Of a stretch of DNA of 64,000 nt, positions 37,211 to 45,776 are shown piece by piece. The notes under the pieces are model-generated. The model did not search any database. It was not told where the DNA came from and saw nothing but the letters and a program-made list of their open reading frames with translations. The position numbers and the translations under genes were made by a program. Where the stretch lies: assembly GCF_042432495.1 (NCBI RefSeq), contig NZ_JBHLXC010000001.1, positions 372,001 to 436,000 on the forward strand, written 5' to 3'. This DNA comes from Pseudochelatococcus lubricantis. Lineage in GTDB: Bacteria > Pseudomonadota > Alphaproteobacteria > Rhizobiales > Beijerinckiaceae. Position 1 is the stretch's first letter. Each line of letters opens with the position of its first letter.

Positions 37211-38461
37211 TTACGATTTCGTGGCGTGCGGCCACTCCCGGATGGCGGCGACTATGGGCGCGTGCGCGTTGCGGAAATAGGTCTCAATCCCCTGCCGCGC
37301 CCGCTGGCCGAGCGCCTCGCGTTCCGCGGGATCGTCGTGGAGACGGCGCAGGAACGCGGCTGCCTGTCCGATGTCGGGATCGGCCCAATGGAGATCGGGC
37401 GCGACATAGAGTTCGCTGGGGTCTTCGACCGGAATCTGGCGGTACGGCACCAGACAGGCGGTTTCTTCGGACATGAAGTCGAGATTGCCGGACCAGCCGG
37501 TGGCCACCACAGGCCGCCCGGCGAGCATCGCCTGTGCGGGCACCAGGCCGAAACCCTCCGCCCGGTGAAGGGAGACGACGGCGTCGGAGGAGGCGAGAAG
37601 CGTCCACATGTCGTCGTTGTCGAGCGTGTCGAGAAGCAGGCGGATGCGCGGATCGTCGCCGATGGCGGCGCGCACTGTCGCGAGCGCCTCCGCCTCCAGG
37701 TGCGAATCGCCGAGCTTGAGCACGAGCAGCGCGTTCTCCCCGCCGGGAAAAGCGCGCCTGAAGGCATCGACGGCGGCGAGCGGATTCTTGCGCGCGAGGC
37801 TCGACCGCAGGCTCGCCACGACGGTGGCGACAAAGGCATCTTCCGGCCAGCCGAACCGCGCCCGGTCCCTCGCGAGGCCGGCGGGGGCGCTCATGATGTG
37901 GGGAACGACGCGGATCGGCAGCTTGACCCCGGCATTCTCGAAGGCCTGGCGCACGAAATGCGTCGGCACCCAGAGTTCATCGACGAGCGTGAGGGGCGTC
38001 AGCCAGTCGTCCGGGATGCGTTCCAGTTCCCAGACACAATAGCCGATGATGTACTTATCGCGAAGGATGTCGTCCGGCAGGAATTGCAGCGCGTAGCCGA
38101 ACTGCCCCGGATTGAAGTTGAAGATCACGGTCGCCGGCCCGGAGGCATCGGGAAGCACGGCGTCCCTTTCACCGGTGGCGAAGGCATGGCCGATGTCGAA
38201 ATCGCGGATCGGCACGCCGGCCTCCTCCACGAGGCCGCGTGTGAGGCGCGCGCTCCAGCCGAGGCCGAGCGGACTTGCGAGGAAGCCGCACATCATGACC
38301 GGCGCCTGGGGCGCGGCAAGCCGGCGGCCGGCCCGTTTCGGCAGGGGGATGAGCCTCGCCACGATGCGCCGGCGCAGCGGGCGGGGCACAAGCCGCCACA
38401 GGCGAACGAGGCCGAACTTGAACCACAGTTGCGGGATCAGGCTCAGAACCTTGTTTGCCAT
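37211..38461 (-). CDS. Glycosyltransferase, GT4-like
   Basis: A 416-residue GT-B glycosyltransferase. The N-terminal domain begins after a basic region (ALQFLPDDI, GYCVWELERIPDDW). The C-terminal donor domain has VASLRSSLARKNPLAAVDAF and the GT4 active-site segment SLHRAEGFGLVPAQAMLAGR with the EGFGLVPAE-like motif (Ala replaces the second conserved Glu). The VWELERIPDDW/HFV segment is typical of transferases in polysaccharide and surface-sugar clusters. Donor and acceptor are unknown. It is followed only by intergenic DNA, and precedes the XRE gene on the same strand by about 120 bases. Confidence 0.85.
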   Translation of the reverse strand: MANKVLSLIPQLWFKFGLVRLWRLVPRPLRRRIVARLIPLPKRAGRRLAAPQAPVMMCGFLASPLGLGWSARLTRGLVEEAGVPIRDFDIGHAFATGERDAVLPDASGPATVIFNFNPGQFGYALQFLPDDILRDKYIIGYCVWELERIPDDWLTPLTLVDELWVPTHFVRQAFENAGVKLPIRVVPHIMSAPAGLARDRARFGWPEDAFVATVVASLRSSLARKNPLAAVDAFRRAFPGGENALLVLKLGDSHLEAEALATVRAAIGDDPRIRLLLDTLDNDDMWTLLASSDAVVSLHRAEGFGLVPAQAMLAGRPVVATGWSGNLDFMSEETACLVPYRQIPVEDPSELYVAPDLHWADPDIGQAAAFLRRLHDDPAEREALGQRARQGIETYFRNAHAPIVAAIREWPHATKS

Positions 38462-38584
38462 CGGGAAACCATGAGGTGAGAATCGCGGGAAAGGTCGGCC
38501 GCTCGGCCCGGGCGAAAAGACGCGCGGACATTACAGACAATCGCAGGACGACGATAGCCCCCTGTCGTTGTGGCCGAACGGGTC

Positions 38585-39145
38585 TCAATCCCCGGCCGCG
38601 TTCCCTCCACCGGCGGGCGCTGTGGTAGCGGGTTCCGGATCGCCCTTCCGCGCGCCGGCCCGGTCCCCGCGCCGCCTGCCCCTGCCGCCCTCCGCGGCGT
38701 CGCCGGGAGCGGGGGAGGCGAGCGACAGGCGGTCCCGCGCCTGTTCCAGCTCCATGGTCTTCTTGCCGAGCAGGCGGTGCAACTCCCGCACCTGCTCCCG
38801 CAACTGCCGGTTCTCCGTCGACAATGCACTGCCTGCCATCCCGGTACTGGCAGACGCATCGCCGAAAAGAATGGCGAAGGTGACGGGATCGTAATAGCGC
38901 AGAATCTCGCGAACGAAATCGGACAGAGACAGACCTATGGCGTTCGCCCAGGTCTCGTAACGGTCGGGCGGGATGCGACCATGTCCCGTCTCGATCTGTG
39001 AAATGAACGTGTAATATTCGACCCCGAGGATTTCCGCCAGTTGCCGCTGCGAGAGGCCGGCGCTTTCGCGTCGTTCCTTCAGCCAGCGGCCGCCGATGCG
39101 GCGCAGTTCTTTCGTGTCCTGCGTCTGTCGTTGATTTGTATACAT
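38585..39145 (-). CDS. XRE-family helix-turn-helix regulator with C-terminal coiled coil
   Basis: The 186-residue protein has an HTH_3 domain at about residues 16-75 (RRESAGLSQRQLAEILGVEY, QIETGHGRIPPDRYETWA). A hydrophobic segment LSDFVREILRYYDPVTFAILFG and a predicted coiled coil (residues about 107-135, ENRQLREQVRELHRLLGKKT) follow, and then a disordered Gly/Arg/Ala-rich tail. The start is placed at ATG 39145; an extension to 39193 is hydrophobic and unlikely. Target unknown. Its promoter region is AT-rich and contains dyads, and the type I secretion genes lie beyond the next gene, so it is a candidate local regulator. Confidence 0.8.
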   Translation of the reverse strand: MYTNQRQTQDTKELRRIGGRWLKERRESAGLSQRQLAEILGVEYYTFISQIETGHGRIPPDRYETWANAIGLSLSDFVREILRYYDPVTFAILFGDASASTGMAGSALSTENRQLREQVRELHRLLGKKTMELEQARDRLSLASPAPGDAAEGGRGRRRGDRAGARKGDPEPATTAPAGGGNAAGD

Positions 39146-39171
39146 TCGTGCCCCATAATAAATAAAAAAGA

Positions 39172-39223
39172 TGAAACAGAATTCATGTTTCAAAATTGAA
39201 TGTGTATGCCTCTTTATGTATGC
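39172..39223. promoter_or_regulatory. Dyad and direct repeats upstream of XRE gene
   Basis: TGAAAC (39172-39177) and GTTTCA (39187-39192) form a dyad with a nine-base centre, 27 bases upstream of the XRE start. TGTATGC is repeated at 39203 and 39217. Such sites upstream of an HTH gene suggest autoregulation; this is inference from placement only. Confidence 0.35.
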
Positions 39224-39317
39224 AAACGGCCGACAATAACGACTCTATATGGAATGAAGTATCGCTTCCATAATCCTTAAGATTAGCGATCATAGATTTT
39301 ATCTTCAACCTACTACT

Positions 39318-39728
39318 TCATTTTTTCTGGCGGTACAAGTCCGCACCCGATGTTTGCGCGGGTCGCGAATCCGCATGCGCGGCGCCATTTCCGGCGCGGG
39401 CCGCCGGGGGCGTGGGCAGGCATTCCAGACGTGCAACCGCTTCCGCGACCAGCATGCGGAGTTCCCCGGCATGGAGAGCCTTGCCGAGCGCAGGCGCGAT
39501 GGCCGTATAGGTCCTGCCCGTGCGAATGACATGGAGAATCGGCTCGCCCGTGAACTCCTCGCAGATGGCGAACCATGCGTCGCCCTCATCCGAGAGGCCC
39601 CAGCCCACGTCGGTGTCGGCGCCAGTATTTTCCAGCGCCTCGCAGGCGTGACGAAGTGCCGCGAACTCGTCGGCGGTCCAGCCGGTCCATCCACGGAACA
39701 ATTGCGGCAAGGTCGTTTCAACGCTCAT
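39318..39728 (-). CDS. Hypothetical protein, 136 residues
   Basis: I do not recognise a named family. The protein has no signal peptide or membrane segment. Residues 1-100 look folded, with alternating strands and helices: LPQLFRGWTGWTADEFAALR, then WGLSDEGDAWFAICEE and EPILHVIRTGRTYTAIAP, suggesting a small alpha/beta domain with conserved Trp and Gly-Asp positions. The last 35 residues are disordered. It begins at ATG 39728 right beside the AT-rich block and is divergent from the type I secretion genes, with the XRE gene next downstream; it may belong to the same functional unit. Confidence 0.65.
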   Translation of the reverse strand: MSVETTLPQLFRGWTGWTADEFAALRHACEALENTGADTDVGWGLSDEGDAWFAICEEFTGEPILHVIRTGRTYTAIAPALGKALHAGELRMLVAEAVARLECLPTPPAARAGNGAAHADSRPAQTSGADLYRQKK

Positions 39729-40313
39729 GTTATCTCACACCTATAGCTGTATTCAGGGTAGCACAACAAGCAGGACGATTTGAATGACGGCGCAATTGTG
39801 TTATTCTGCTTTACAATCTTGAAAAATTAAAGCTTGAGACTGCGATTTCAATAGTCAATGAAAAATAAATCATATTTCAGCCTCGAATTGAAATCAAAAA
39901 TACGCATATTACCGTTATATTTTTTATAAAAACTCACATACGTATAAATATATAAATATAATTTTCCCATTAAAATATAGAATATATAATTATTGATTAG
40001 TATTTATTCATCATTTATTTTCATAAATATTTTATATTTACATAAATATAGGCCCCCAAGTTTCATGATTGTATTCTTATATCAGTTAGGTTGCGGAGAC
40101 AATGTTGTTTTAGTCGCAATATGTGCACTGGATTGCGGCTATTGCGTTGATGGCGTATCATTCTGTATGTAATGCATATCGTGTGGCGGCTCTTGGCCGG
40201 CGGCAGGCGTCCGGGCGTGGATGCTGCCGCTGTATTCATGTGTCCGCCGCGGCGTAGGGGTTTCCGATGCGCGGTCGGGAGCCGGCAGTCTGGACAGCAG
40301 GAACCGTTCCAAT
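39729..40313. other. 585-base AT-rich intergenic block before type I secretion genes
   Basis: From about 39770 to 40080 the DNA is strongly A/T-rich; by count 39901-40080 has 33 G or C in 180 bases (18%), while flanking genes exceed 60%. No gene fits. It is full of TpA steps (ATATAAATATAATT-like runs), the type of DNA bound by H-NS-like silencers including MucR. It should hold the divergent promoters of the 136-residue gene and the exporter operon. Confidence 0.75.
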
Positions 40314-42224
40314 ATGGCAGTCGATATCGCGAAATTCCGGGAACACGCCGGGCGTTGGATCGCTGGTACGGGGGATGCCGTAGCCTCCTTCTTCTCCGGT
40401 TCTCCCAAGGGAGGCGCCTCCGGGGGCGGGGCCCTCGTTGCCGGTGGCCGCGCCGCGCCGCTGCGTCCGGGAGAAAACGCTCTCGACGCCGCCTTTCGCG
40501 CCGCGCGTCCGGCGATCATGTCGGCGATCTTCTTCAGCCTGTTCATCAACGTGCTGGGGCTCGTCGGGCCGCTCTACATGATGCAGGTCTACGACCGCGT
40601 GCTGTCGAGCCGTAATGTCACGACGCTGCTCCTGCTGACGCTGATCGTCGCCATCCTCTACGTCACGGCCGCCATTCTGGAGACGGTGAGGACGCGGCTT
40701 CTGGTGCGCGGCGGCGTCGCCTTCGACGGCGAGGTGAAAACGGAGGCGTTCGACTCCGTCCAGCGCGCCACGATCCAGCAGCCGTCGCAGGGCCATACCC
40801 AGGTTCTGCGCGACGTTGACACGGTGCGGGAGTTCTTCACCGGTGCCGGCATCATCGCCGGCTGCGACCTGCCGTGGGTGCCGGTCTACGTGGTCGTCGC
40901 CTTCCTGCTGCATCCGTGGTACGGCCTGTTCGCCATCATCACCTGCATCATCTCCGCCATTCTCGCCATTGCCAACGACCGCGCCACCCGTCCGGTGCTC
41001 GACAAGGCCACCAAGGCCTCGATTGCGGCGTCCGGCAAGGCCTCCGCCACGTTCCGCAACGCGGAGGTGCTGCAGGCCATGGGCATGATCTCGCGGCTGC
41101 GCCACCGGTGGGAGGAAAGCCGCTCGGCGGCGCTCGGCTGGCAGGCGCAGGCCTCCGATCGCGCGGGCTATCTGATGGCCGCGAGCCGCTTCAACCGCAT
41201 GTTCTCGCAGAGCCTCATCCTGGGCCTTGGCGCCTATCTCGCCATCAACCGCGAGATATCGCCCGGCATGATGATCGCCGCCTCGATCATCGTCGGACGC
41301 TGCACGCAGCCTATCGAGGCCGCGATCGGCAACTGGAAGGGCTTCGTCGGCATGCGCGGCGCGCTGAAGCGCGTGCGGGCGCTGCTGAAGGCGGTGCCGC
41401 CCGGCCCGCCGCGCATGCGGCTTCCCGACGCCAAGGGGCAGCTCGTGGTCGAAAACCTCGTCGTCCGCGCGCCGGGCCGCGAGGGGCCCGTGCTCAAGGG
41501 CGTATCGTTCGGCGTGCGCGAAGGCACCATCCTCGGCGTAATCGGCCCGAGCGCGGCTGGCAAATCCAGCCTGGCGCGGGCCATCGTCGGCGTGTGGCCG
41601 GCGGTCGCGGGCGCGGTGCGTCTCGACGGGTCCGACCTCAAGCACTGGGATCCGGAGCAGCTCGGCCAGTCGCTCGGCTATCTGCCGCAGGATGTCGAAC
41701 TCTTCGCCGGCACGATTGCTGAAAACGTCGCCCGCTTCGATGCGCCCGATGAGGCGAAGGTCGTGCAGGCGGCGCAGATGGCCGGCGTCCACGAAATGAT
41801 CCAGCATCTGCCGCAGGGCTACAACACGCAGATCGGCGAAGGTGGGCACGCGCTTTCCGGTGGCCAGCGCCAGCGCATCGGCCTGGCGCGGGCGATCTAC
41901 GGCCTGCCGGCGCTCATTGTGCTCGACGAGCCGAACGCGAATCTCGATGCTGCCGGCGAACAGGCGCTGATGAACACGATTCGCGCGCTGAAACAGGCGA
42001 AGCGGACCGTTGTATTGGTCACCCACAAGACAAATATACTGACGTTGTGCGACGCGATCCTGATGATCGCCGACGGCACGGTGCAGGCGTTCGGCGAGCG
42101 CGACGAGGTGCTGGCCCGCGTCATGGGGCCGCGCGTCGTCACCCAGCCGGCCCCCGCTGTGCAGCAGGGCGGCGGGCAGGGCCAGCCGCCGGCGGTGTCG
42201 GGGCAGGCGGCGGCGCAGGCGTGA
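40314..42224 (+). CDS. Type I secretion system permease/ATPase (PrtD/HasD family)
   Basis: A 636-residue fused ABC exporter. A Gly/Ala-rich N-terminus precedes a six-helix membrane domain (about 60-340, SAIFFSLFINVLGLVGPLYMM at its start), then an ATPase domain (about 370-600) with Walker A GPSAAGKSS, signature LSGGQRQRIGLARA, Walker B ALIVLDEPN and the H-loop VTHK. It lacks the N-terminal C39-like domain of HlyB, placing it with PrtD/HasD/AprD exporters of proteases, hemophores and adhesins. ATG 40314 is used; ATG 40221 would add 31 residues. No TolC-type outer membrane gene and no substrate gene is nearby. Confidence 0.93.
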   Translation: MAVDIAKFREHAGRWIAGTGDAVASFFSGSPKGGASGGGALVAGGRAAPLRPGENALDAAFRAARPAIMSAIFFSLFINVLGLVGPLYMMQVYDRVLSSRNVTTLLLLTLIVAILYVTAAILETVRTRLLVRGGVAFDGEVKTEAFDSVQRATIQQPSQGHTQVLRDVDTVREFFTGAGIIAGCDLPWVPVYVVVAFLLHPWYGLFAIITCIISAILAIANDRATRPVLDKATKASIAASGKASATFRNAEVLQAMGMISRLRHRWEESRSAALGWQAQASDRAGYLMAASRFNRMFSQSLILGLGAYLAINREISPGMMIAASIIVGRCTQPIEAAIGNWKGFVGMRGALKRVRALLKAVPPGPPRMRLPDAKGQLVVENLVVRAPGREGPVLKGVSFGVREGTILGVIGPSAAGKSSLARAIVGVWPAVAGAVRLDGSDLKHWDPEQLGQSLGYLPQDVELFAGTIAENVARFDAPDEAKVVQAAQMAGVHEMIQHLPQGYNTQIGEGGHALSGGQRQRIGLARAIYGLPALIVLDEPNANLDAAGEQALMNTIRALKQAKRTVVLVTHKTNILTLCDAILMIADGTVQAFGERDEVLARVMGPRVVTQPAPAVQQGGGQGQPPAVSGQAAAQA

Positions 42225-42225
42225 A

Positions 42226-42244
42226 GGCGGGCATGACGCCCGCC
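42226..42244 (+). repeat. Intercistronic hairpin between exporter and adaptor genes
   Basis: GGCGGGC (42226-42232) and GCCCGCC (42238-42244) form a perfect seven-bp stem with a five-base loop immediately after the exporter stop. It may protect the upstream message and set the exporter to adaptor ratio. Confidence 0.4.
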
Positions 42245-42305
42245 GCCGCGCGGCAGGTGCCGGACCGGCACGGACGTTATTCGAGCATGGCAGGGTATCA
42301 GGATC

Positions 42306-43613
42306 ATGAGTGAAGAAGCCCCCAAGATCTCCGGCGATTACCGGCCGGTTGCCCGCTTCGGTTACGCCGTCGTGGTGCTGACGTTCGGGCTGCTCGGCGG
42401 CTGGGCCGCGCTGGCGCACATCGACAGTGCCGTCATCGCCTCGGGTCTCGTCTCGGTGGAGGGCAAGCGCAAGGCCGTCCAGCATCTCGAAGGCGGCATC
42501 GTGCGTGAGATCAATGTCACCAGCGGCAGCCGCGTGGAGCAGGGGCAGGTGCTGTTCCGGCTGGATGCCACGAGTTCCGACGCCAACTACGTCGCGACCC
42601 GTCGCCAGCTCGACTCCATGCTGGCGCTGGAGGCGCGCCTCGTGGCGGAGCGGGACATGAAGGAAACGATCGCCTTCCCCGCCGAGCTGACCGGGCGCGG
42701 GGACGAGCCCGAGGTCGCCCGCACCATCGCTGACCAGGAGACGCAGTTCCGCGAACGCCGCGCCTCGCTCAACGGCCAGATCGATGTCATGAAGACCCGC
42801 ATCACGCAGTACCAGTCCGAGATTGGCGGCCTCGACCGCGAGCGCCAGTCCGCCCAGCAGCAGCTTTACTTCATCGACGACGAGCTGGTCGGCGTGAAGG
42901 CGCTGGCGAAGAAGGGCCTCGTCTCGAAGACGCGCGAATCGTCGCTGGAACGCGAGAAGGCGCGCCTCGACGGCATCATCGGCCGCAACCAGGCCGACAG
43001 CGCCAAGGCCCACAACGCCATCGGCGAGATGCAGATCCAGATTCGGCAGGCCGAGCAGGAGTTTCAGGAGAAGGTCGGCCAGAGCCTCGCCGACACGCGG
43101 CTGAAGCTCGGCGAGCTGCAGGAGCGCATCCGTATCGCCGAGGACGTGCTGAAGCGCATCGACGTCGTCGCACCGCGCTCGGGTATCGTTCACAACCTGA
43201 AGGTGTTCACCCTCGGCGGCGTCATCCGCCCCGGCGACACGCTGCTCGAAATCGTGCCCGAGGACGACGACCTCGTCGTCGAGGTGCATGTCGAGGTCAC
43301 GGATATCGACCGCGTCCACACCGGTCTGCCGGCGGAGGTGCGCTTCCCCGCCTTCCATTCCCGCACGACGCCGCTCATCATGGGCACGCTGGACGACATC
43401 TCGCGCGACCGCCTGACCGACGAGACCACGCGCATGCCGTATTATCTGGCGCAGGTTTCGGTGCGCAATACGGACCTGCCGGAAAACCTGAAGACGCGGC
43501 TGCGGCCGGGCATGCCCGCGGAGGTCATCTTCCCCACGGGCGAGCGGTCGGTGCTTGACTATCTGACGCGCCCGCTTACAGAAGCGATCACGACTTCCTT
43601 CCGCGAAAAGTGA
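42306..43613 (+). CDS. HlyD family type I secretion periplasmic adaptor (PrtE/HasE family)
   Basis: The 435-residue membrane fusion protein joins the ABC exporter to an outer-membrane channel. It has a short cytoplasmic N-terminus, one membrane helix (about residues 19-40), a lipoyl-type half motif near GKRKAVQHLEGGIVREINV, a long coiled coil (about 110-290), the second half motif, and the family C-terminus RPGMPAEVIFPTGERS ending YLTRPLTEAI. It begins 82 bases after the exporter gene and ends eight bases before the heme monooxygenase gene, so all three form one operon. Confidence 0.93.
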   Translation: MSEEAPKISGDYRPVARFGYAVVVLTFGLLGGWAALAHIDSAVIASGLVSVEGKRKAVQHLEGGIVREINVTSGSRVEQGQVLFRLDATSSDANYVATRRQLDSMLALEARLVAERDMKETIAFPAELTGRGDEPEVARTIADQETQFRERRASLNGQIDVMKTRITQYQSEIGGLDRERQSAQQQLYFIDDELVGVKALAKKGLVSKTRESSLEREKARLDGIIGRNQADSAKAHNAIGEMQIQIRQAEQEFQEKVGQSLADTRLKLGELQERIRIAEDVLKRIDVVAPRSGIVHNLKVFTLGGVIRPGDTLLEIVPEDDDLVVEVHVEVTDIDRVHTGLPAEVRFPAFHSRTTPLIMGTLDDISRDRLTDETTRMPYYLAQVSVRNTDLPENLKTRLRPGMPAEVIFPTGERSVLDYLTRPLTEAITTSFREK

Positions 43614-43621
43614 GACGAGTC

Positions 43622-43978
43622 ATGTCGCAGTATATCGCCATGAACCGCTTCAGGGTCCTGAAGGGTTCCGAGGCCGAGTTCGAGCAGGTCTGGTTGTCGC
43701 GCGAGGTGCACCTGCACGAGCTGCCGGGCTTCGTCGAGTTCCACCTGCTGCGCGGGCCGGAGACGGACGAACACACGCTCTATGCATCCCACACCGTTTG
43801 GCGTTCGAAGGCCGATTTCGAGGCCTGGACGCGCTCGGAGGCATTCCGCGCCGCTCATCGCAACGCGGGCGACCGCAAGCCGCTCTACGCGGGTCCGCCG
43901 CAGTTCGAGGGCTTCGAGGTGCTCCAGACCGTGCTCGGCGACGGCACGCGCGTGAACGCGAATCAGGCCGCTGGCTGA
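43622..43978 (+). CDS. Antibiotic-biosynthesis-monooxygenase-fold protein, likely heme-degrading (IsdG/HmuQ-like)
   Basis: A 118-residue ferredoxin-like dimeric protein. Residues Asn8 (IAMNRF), Trp69 (DFEAW) and His79 (FRAAH) fall at the spacing of the catalytic Asn-Trp-His of IsdG-type heme monooxygenases, and ELPGFVEFHLLRGPE and LYASHTVW match the rhizobial HmuQ/HmuD branch that cleaves heme to biliverdin. Activity is inferred from these residues. ATG 43622 lies eight bases after the HlyD-type gene, implying a functional link to the exporter. Its end overlaps the convergent tusA by 16 bases. Confidence 0.8.
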   Translation: MSQYIAMNRFRVLKGSEAEFEQVWLSREVHLHELPGFVEFHLLRGPETDEHTLYASHTVWRSKADFEAWTRSEAFRAAHRNAGDRKPLYAGPPQFEGFEVLQTVLGDGTRVNANQAAG

Positions 43979-44250
43979 TTCGCCACCACCCGGATCGTGA
44001 ATATGCGTGCGCCGCCTTCGGGCGGCGCATCCGTTTCCGGCGCATTTCCTTCCAGGATATGGCCCGTTTCCCGCACGAGATGGGGAATGTCGATGCCGGC
44101 CAGCGGGTCCGTGCAGGCCACGACGAGCAGGGTGCCCGGCGTCGCCCGCGCCAGCGCCTTGCGCGTGCGCAGCGCCGGCAGCGGGCATTTCAGCCCGCGC
44201 AGGTCGAGATGCACCGTCGTCTCGCCTCGTCCCGCTCCCGCCGCGTCCAT
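43963..44250 (-). CDS. tusA: TusA-like sulfurtransferase
   Basis: A 95-residue SirA/TusA/YedF-fold protein with the sulfur-carrying cysteine in the family motif DLRGLKCPLPALRTRKAL near residue 24. TusA relays sulfur from IscS for tRNA thiolation and other pathways. The C-terminal region (HLVRETGHIL) is as expected for the fold. ATG 44250 gives the family length and stands eight bases beyond the trpE stop, so it is probably coexpressed with trpE; no strong ribosome site is seen. The last 16 bases overlap the end of the opposing heme monooxygenase gene. Confidence 0.82.
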   Translation of the reverse strand: MDAAGAGRGETTVHLDLRGLKCPLPALRTRKALARATPGTLLVVACTDPLAGIDIPHLVRETGHILEGNAPETDAPPEGGARIFTIRVVANQPAA

Positions 44251-44258
44251 GGCAGCTG

Positions 44259-45767
44259 CTATTGCCCCCGCCGGGCGGTCGCGGCGAATCGCACGGCCTC
44301 CTCGGCGGCGCGGAACTGGGCGCGCGCCTTGTTGATGCACTCCTGCAGCTCGGCCTCCGGGTCGGAATCGTGCACGATGCCCGCGCCCGCCTGCACGGAC
44401 ATGCGCCCGTCCCGGACGATGGCGGTGCGGAGCACGATGCAGGTATCCATCTCGCCGCCGGCGCCGAAATAGCCGATACAGCCGGCATAGGGGCCGCGCT
44501 TGTGCTTCTCCAGCTCGTCGATGATCTCCATCGCCCGCACCTTGGGCGCGCCGGAGACCGTTCCCGCCGGAAAGCCTGCGGCGAGTGCGTCGATCACGTC
44601 GTGCTGCGGCGCCAGCCGGCCCACGACATTCGAGACGATGTGCATCACCTGGCTGTAATATTCGAGGTAGAAGCTGTCCGTCACCTTCACCGTGCCGGTG
44701 GCCGAAACCCGGCCTACATCGTTGCGGCCGAGGTCGAGCAGCATCAGATGCTCCGCCCGCTCCTTGGGGTCGGCGAGCAGCTCGGCCGCCAGCGCCGCGT
44801 CGGCGGAGGGCGTCTCGCCCCGGCGGCGTGTGCCGGCGATGGGGCGCACGGTGACGTTCCCGTCCGCCACCTTCACCAGAATTTCCGGGCTGGAGCAGAC
44901 CACCTGGAAGTCGTTGAAGTCGAGGAAGGCGAGATACGGCGAGGGGTTGGAGCGCCGCAACGCCCGGTAGAGCGACAGCGGCGGCAGCGAAAACGGCGCG
45001 TCGAACCGCTGCGACAGCACCACCTGGAAGATGTCGCCGGCCTTGATGTACTCCTTCGCCCGCGCCACCATCTGCCGGAACTCCTCCGGCGCGGTGTTGG
45101 AGACGGGTTCCGGCGCGGCCAGCGCGGCCACGTCGATGGGCTGTTCATGCGGCAGGGGCGCGTCGAGCGCCGCCACCGCTTCCTCGATTCGCGCAACGGC
45201 GGCCTCGTGCGCCTGCCGTGCGCTTACCCCGGCGGCGGGCCGCACGGGTGTCACCAGCGACAGCGCGTCGGTGACCGAATCGAACACCGCGATCAGCGTC
45301 GGGCGCACCATCACCGCGTCCGGCAGGCCCAGCACGTCGGGCGGCGGGGAGGGCAGGCGCTCCATCAGCCGCACCATGTCATAGCCGAGATAGCCGAACA
45401 CGCCGGCCGCCATGGCCGGCAGGCCGCGCGGCAGTTCGAGCCGGCTTTCCGCCAGCAGCGCGCGCAGGCTGTCGAGCGGCGGGCGCGAATCGCTCTCCGG
45501 CGCTCCGTTCCCGCGCGTTACCGTGACGGCGCCCTCCTGGCAGCGCCAGATCACGTCCGGGTTGAGGCCGATGATGGAATAGCGCCCGCGCGCGGCTCCG
45601 CCTTCCACTGATTCGAGCAGGAAGGAAGGCCCGCGCGTAATGGCGCGCAGCTTCAGAAAGGCGGCGACGGGCGTTTCAAGGTCGGCGACGAGCGTGGTGC
45701 TGACCACGCCGGGCGTGCCCGCCTCGTAGGCGGCCTGGAAGGCGTCGGTAAGGAGCATGTCGGACAT
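44259..45767 (-). CDS. trpE: Anthranilate synthase component I
   Basis: TrpE (502 residues) makes anthranilate from chorismate with the TrpG amidotransferase. The N-terminal feedback site FLLESVEGG, the conserved VFGYLGYDMVR and the catalytic chorismate-binding segments PIAGTRRRGETP, LLDLGRNDVGRV and the C-terminal GAGIVHDSDPEAE are present. trpG is not in the window; the enzyme is not of the fused TrpEG type. ATG 45767 lies nine bases after the ppiD stop, a linkage seen in many alphaproteobacteria. Confidence 0.96.
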   Translation of the reverse strand: MSDMLLTDAFQAAYEAGTPGVVSTTLVADLETPVAAFLKLRAITRGPSFLLESVEGGAARGRYSIIGLNPDVIWRCQEGAVTVTRGNGAPESDSRPPLDSLRALLAESRLELPRGLPAMAAGVFGYLGYDMVRLMERLPSPPPDVLGLPDAVMVRPTLIAVFDSVTDALSLVTPVRPAAGVSARQAHEAAVARIEEAVAALDAPLPHEQPIDVAALAAPEPVSNTAPEEFRQMVARAKEYIKAGDIFQVVLSQRFDAPFSLPPLSLYRALRRSNPSPYLAFLDFNDFQVVCSSPEILVKVADGNVTVRPIAGTRRRGETPSADAALAAELLADPKERAEHLMLLDLGRNDVGRVSATGTVKVTDSFYLEYYSQVMHIVSNVVGRLAPQHDVIDALAAGFPAGTVSGAPKVRAMEIIDELEKHKRGPYAGCIGYFGAGGEMDTCIVLRTAIVRDGRMSVQAGAGIVHDSDPEAELQECINKARAQFRAAEEAVRFAATARRGQ

Positions 45768-45776
45768 CGCGATACC

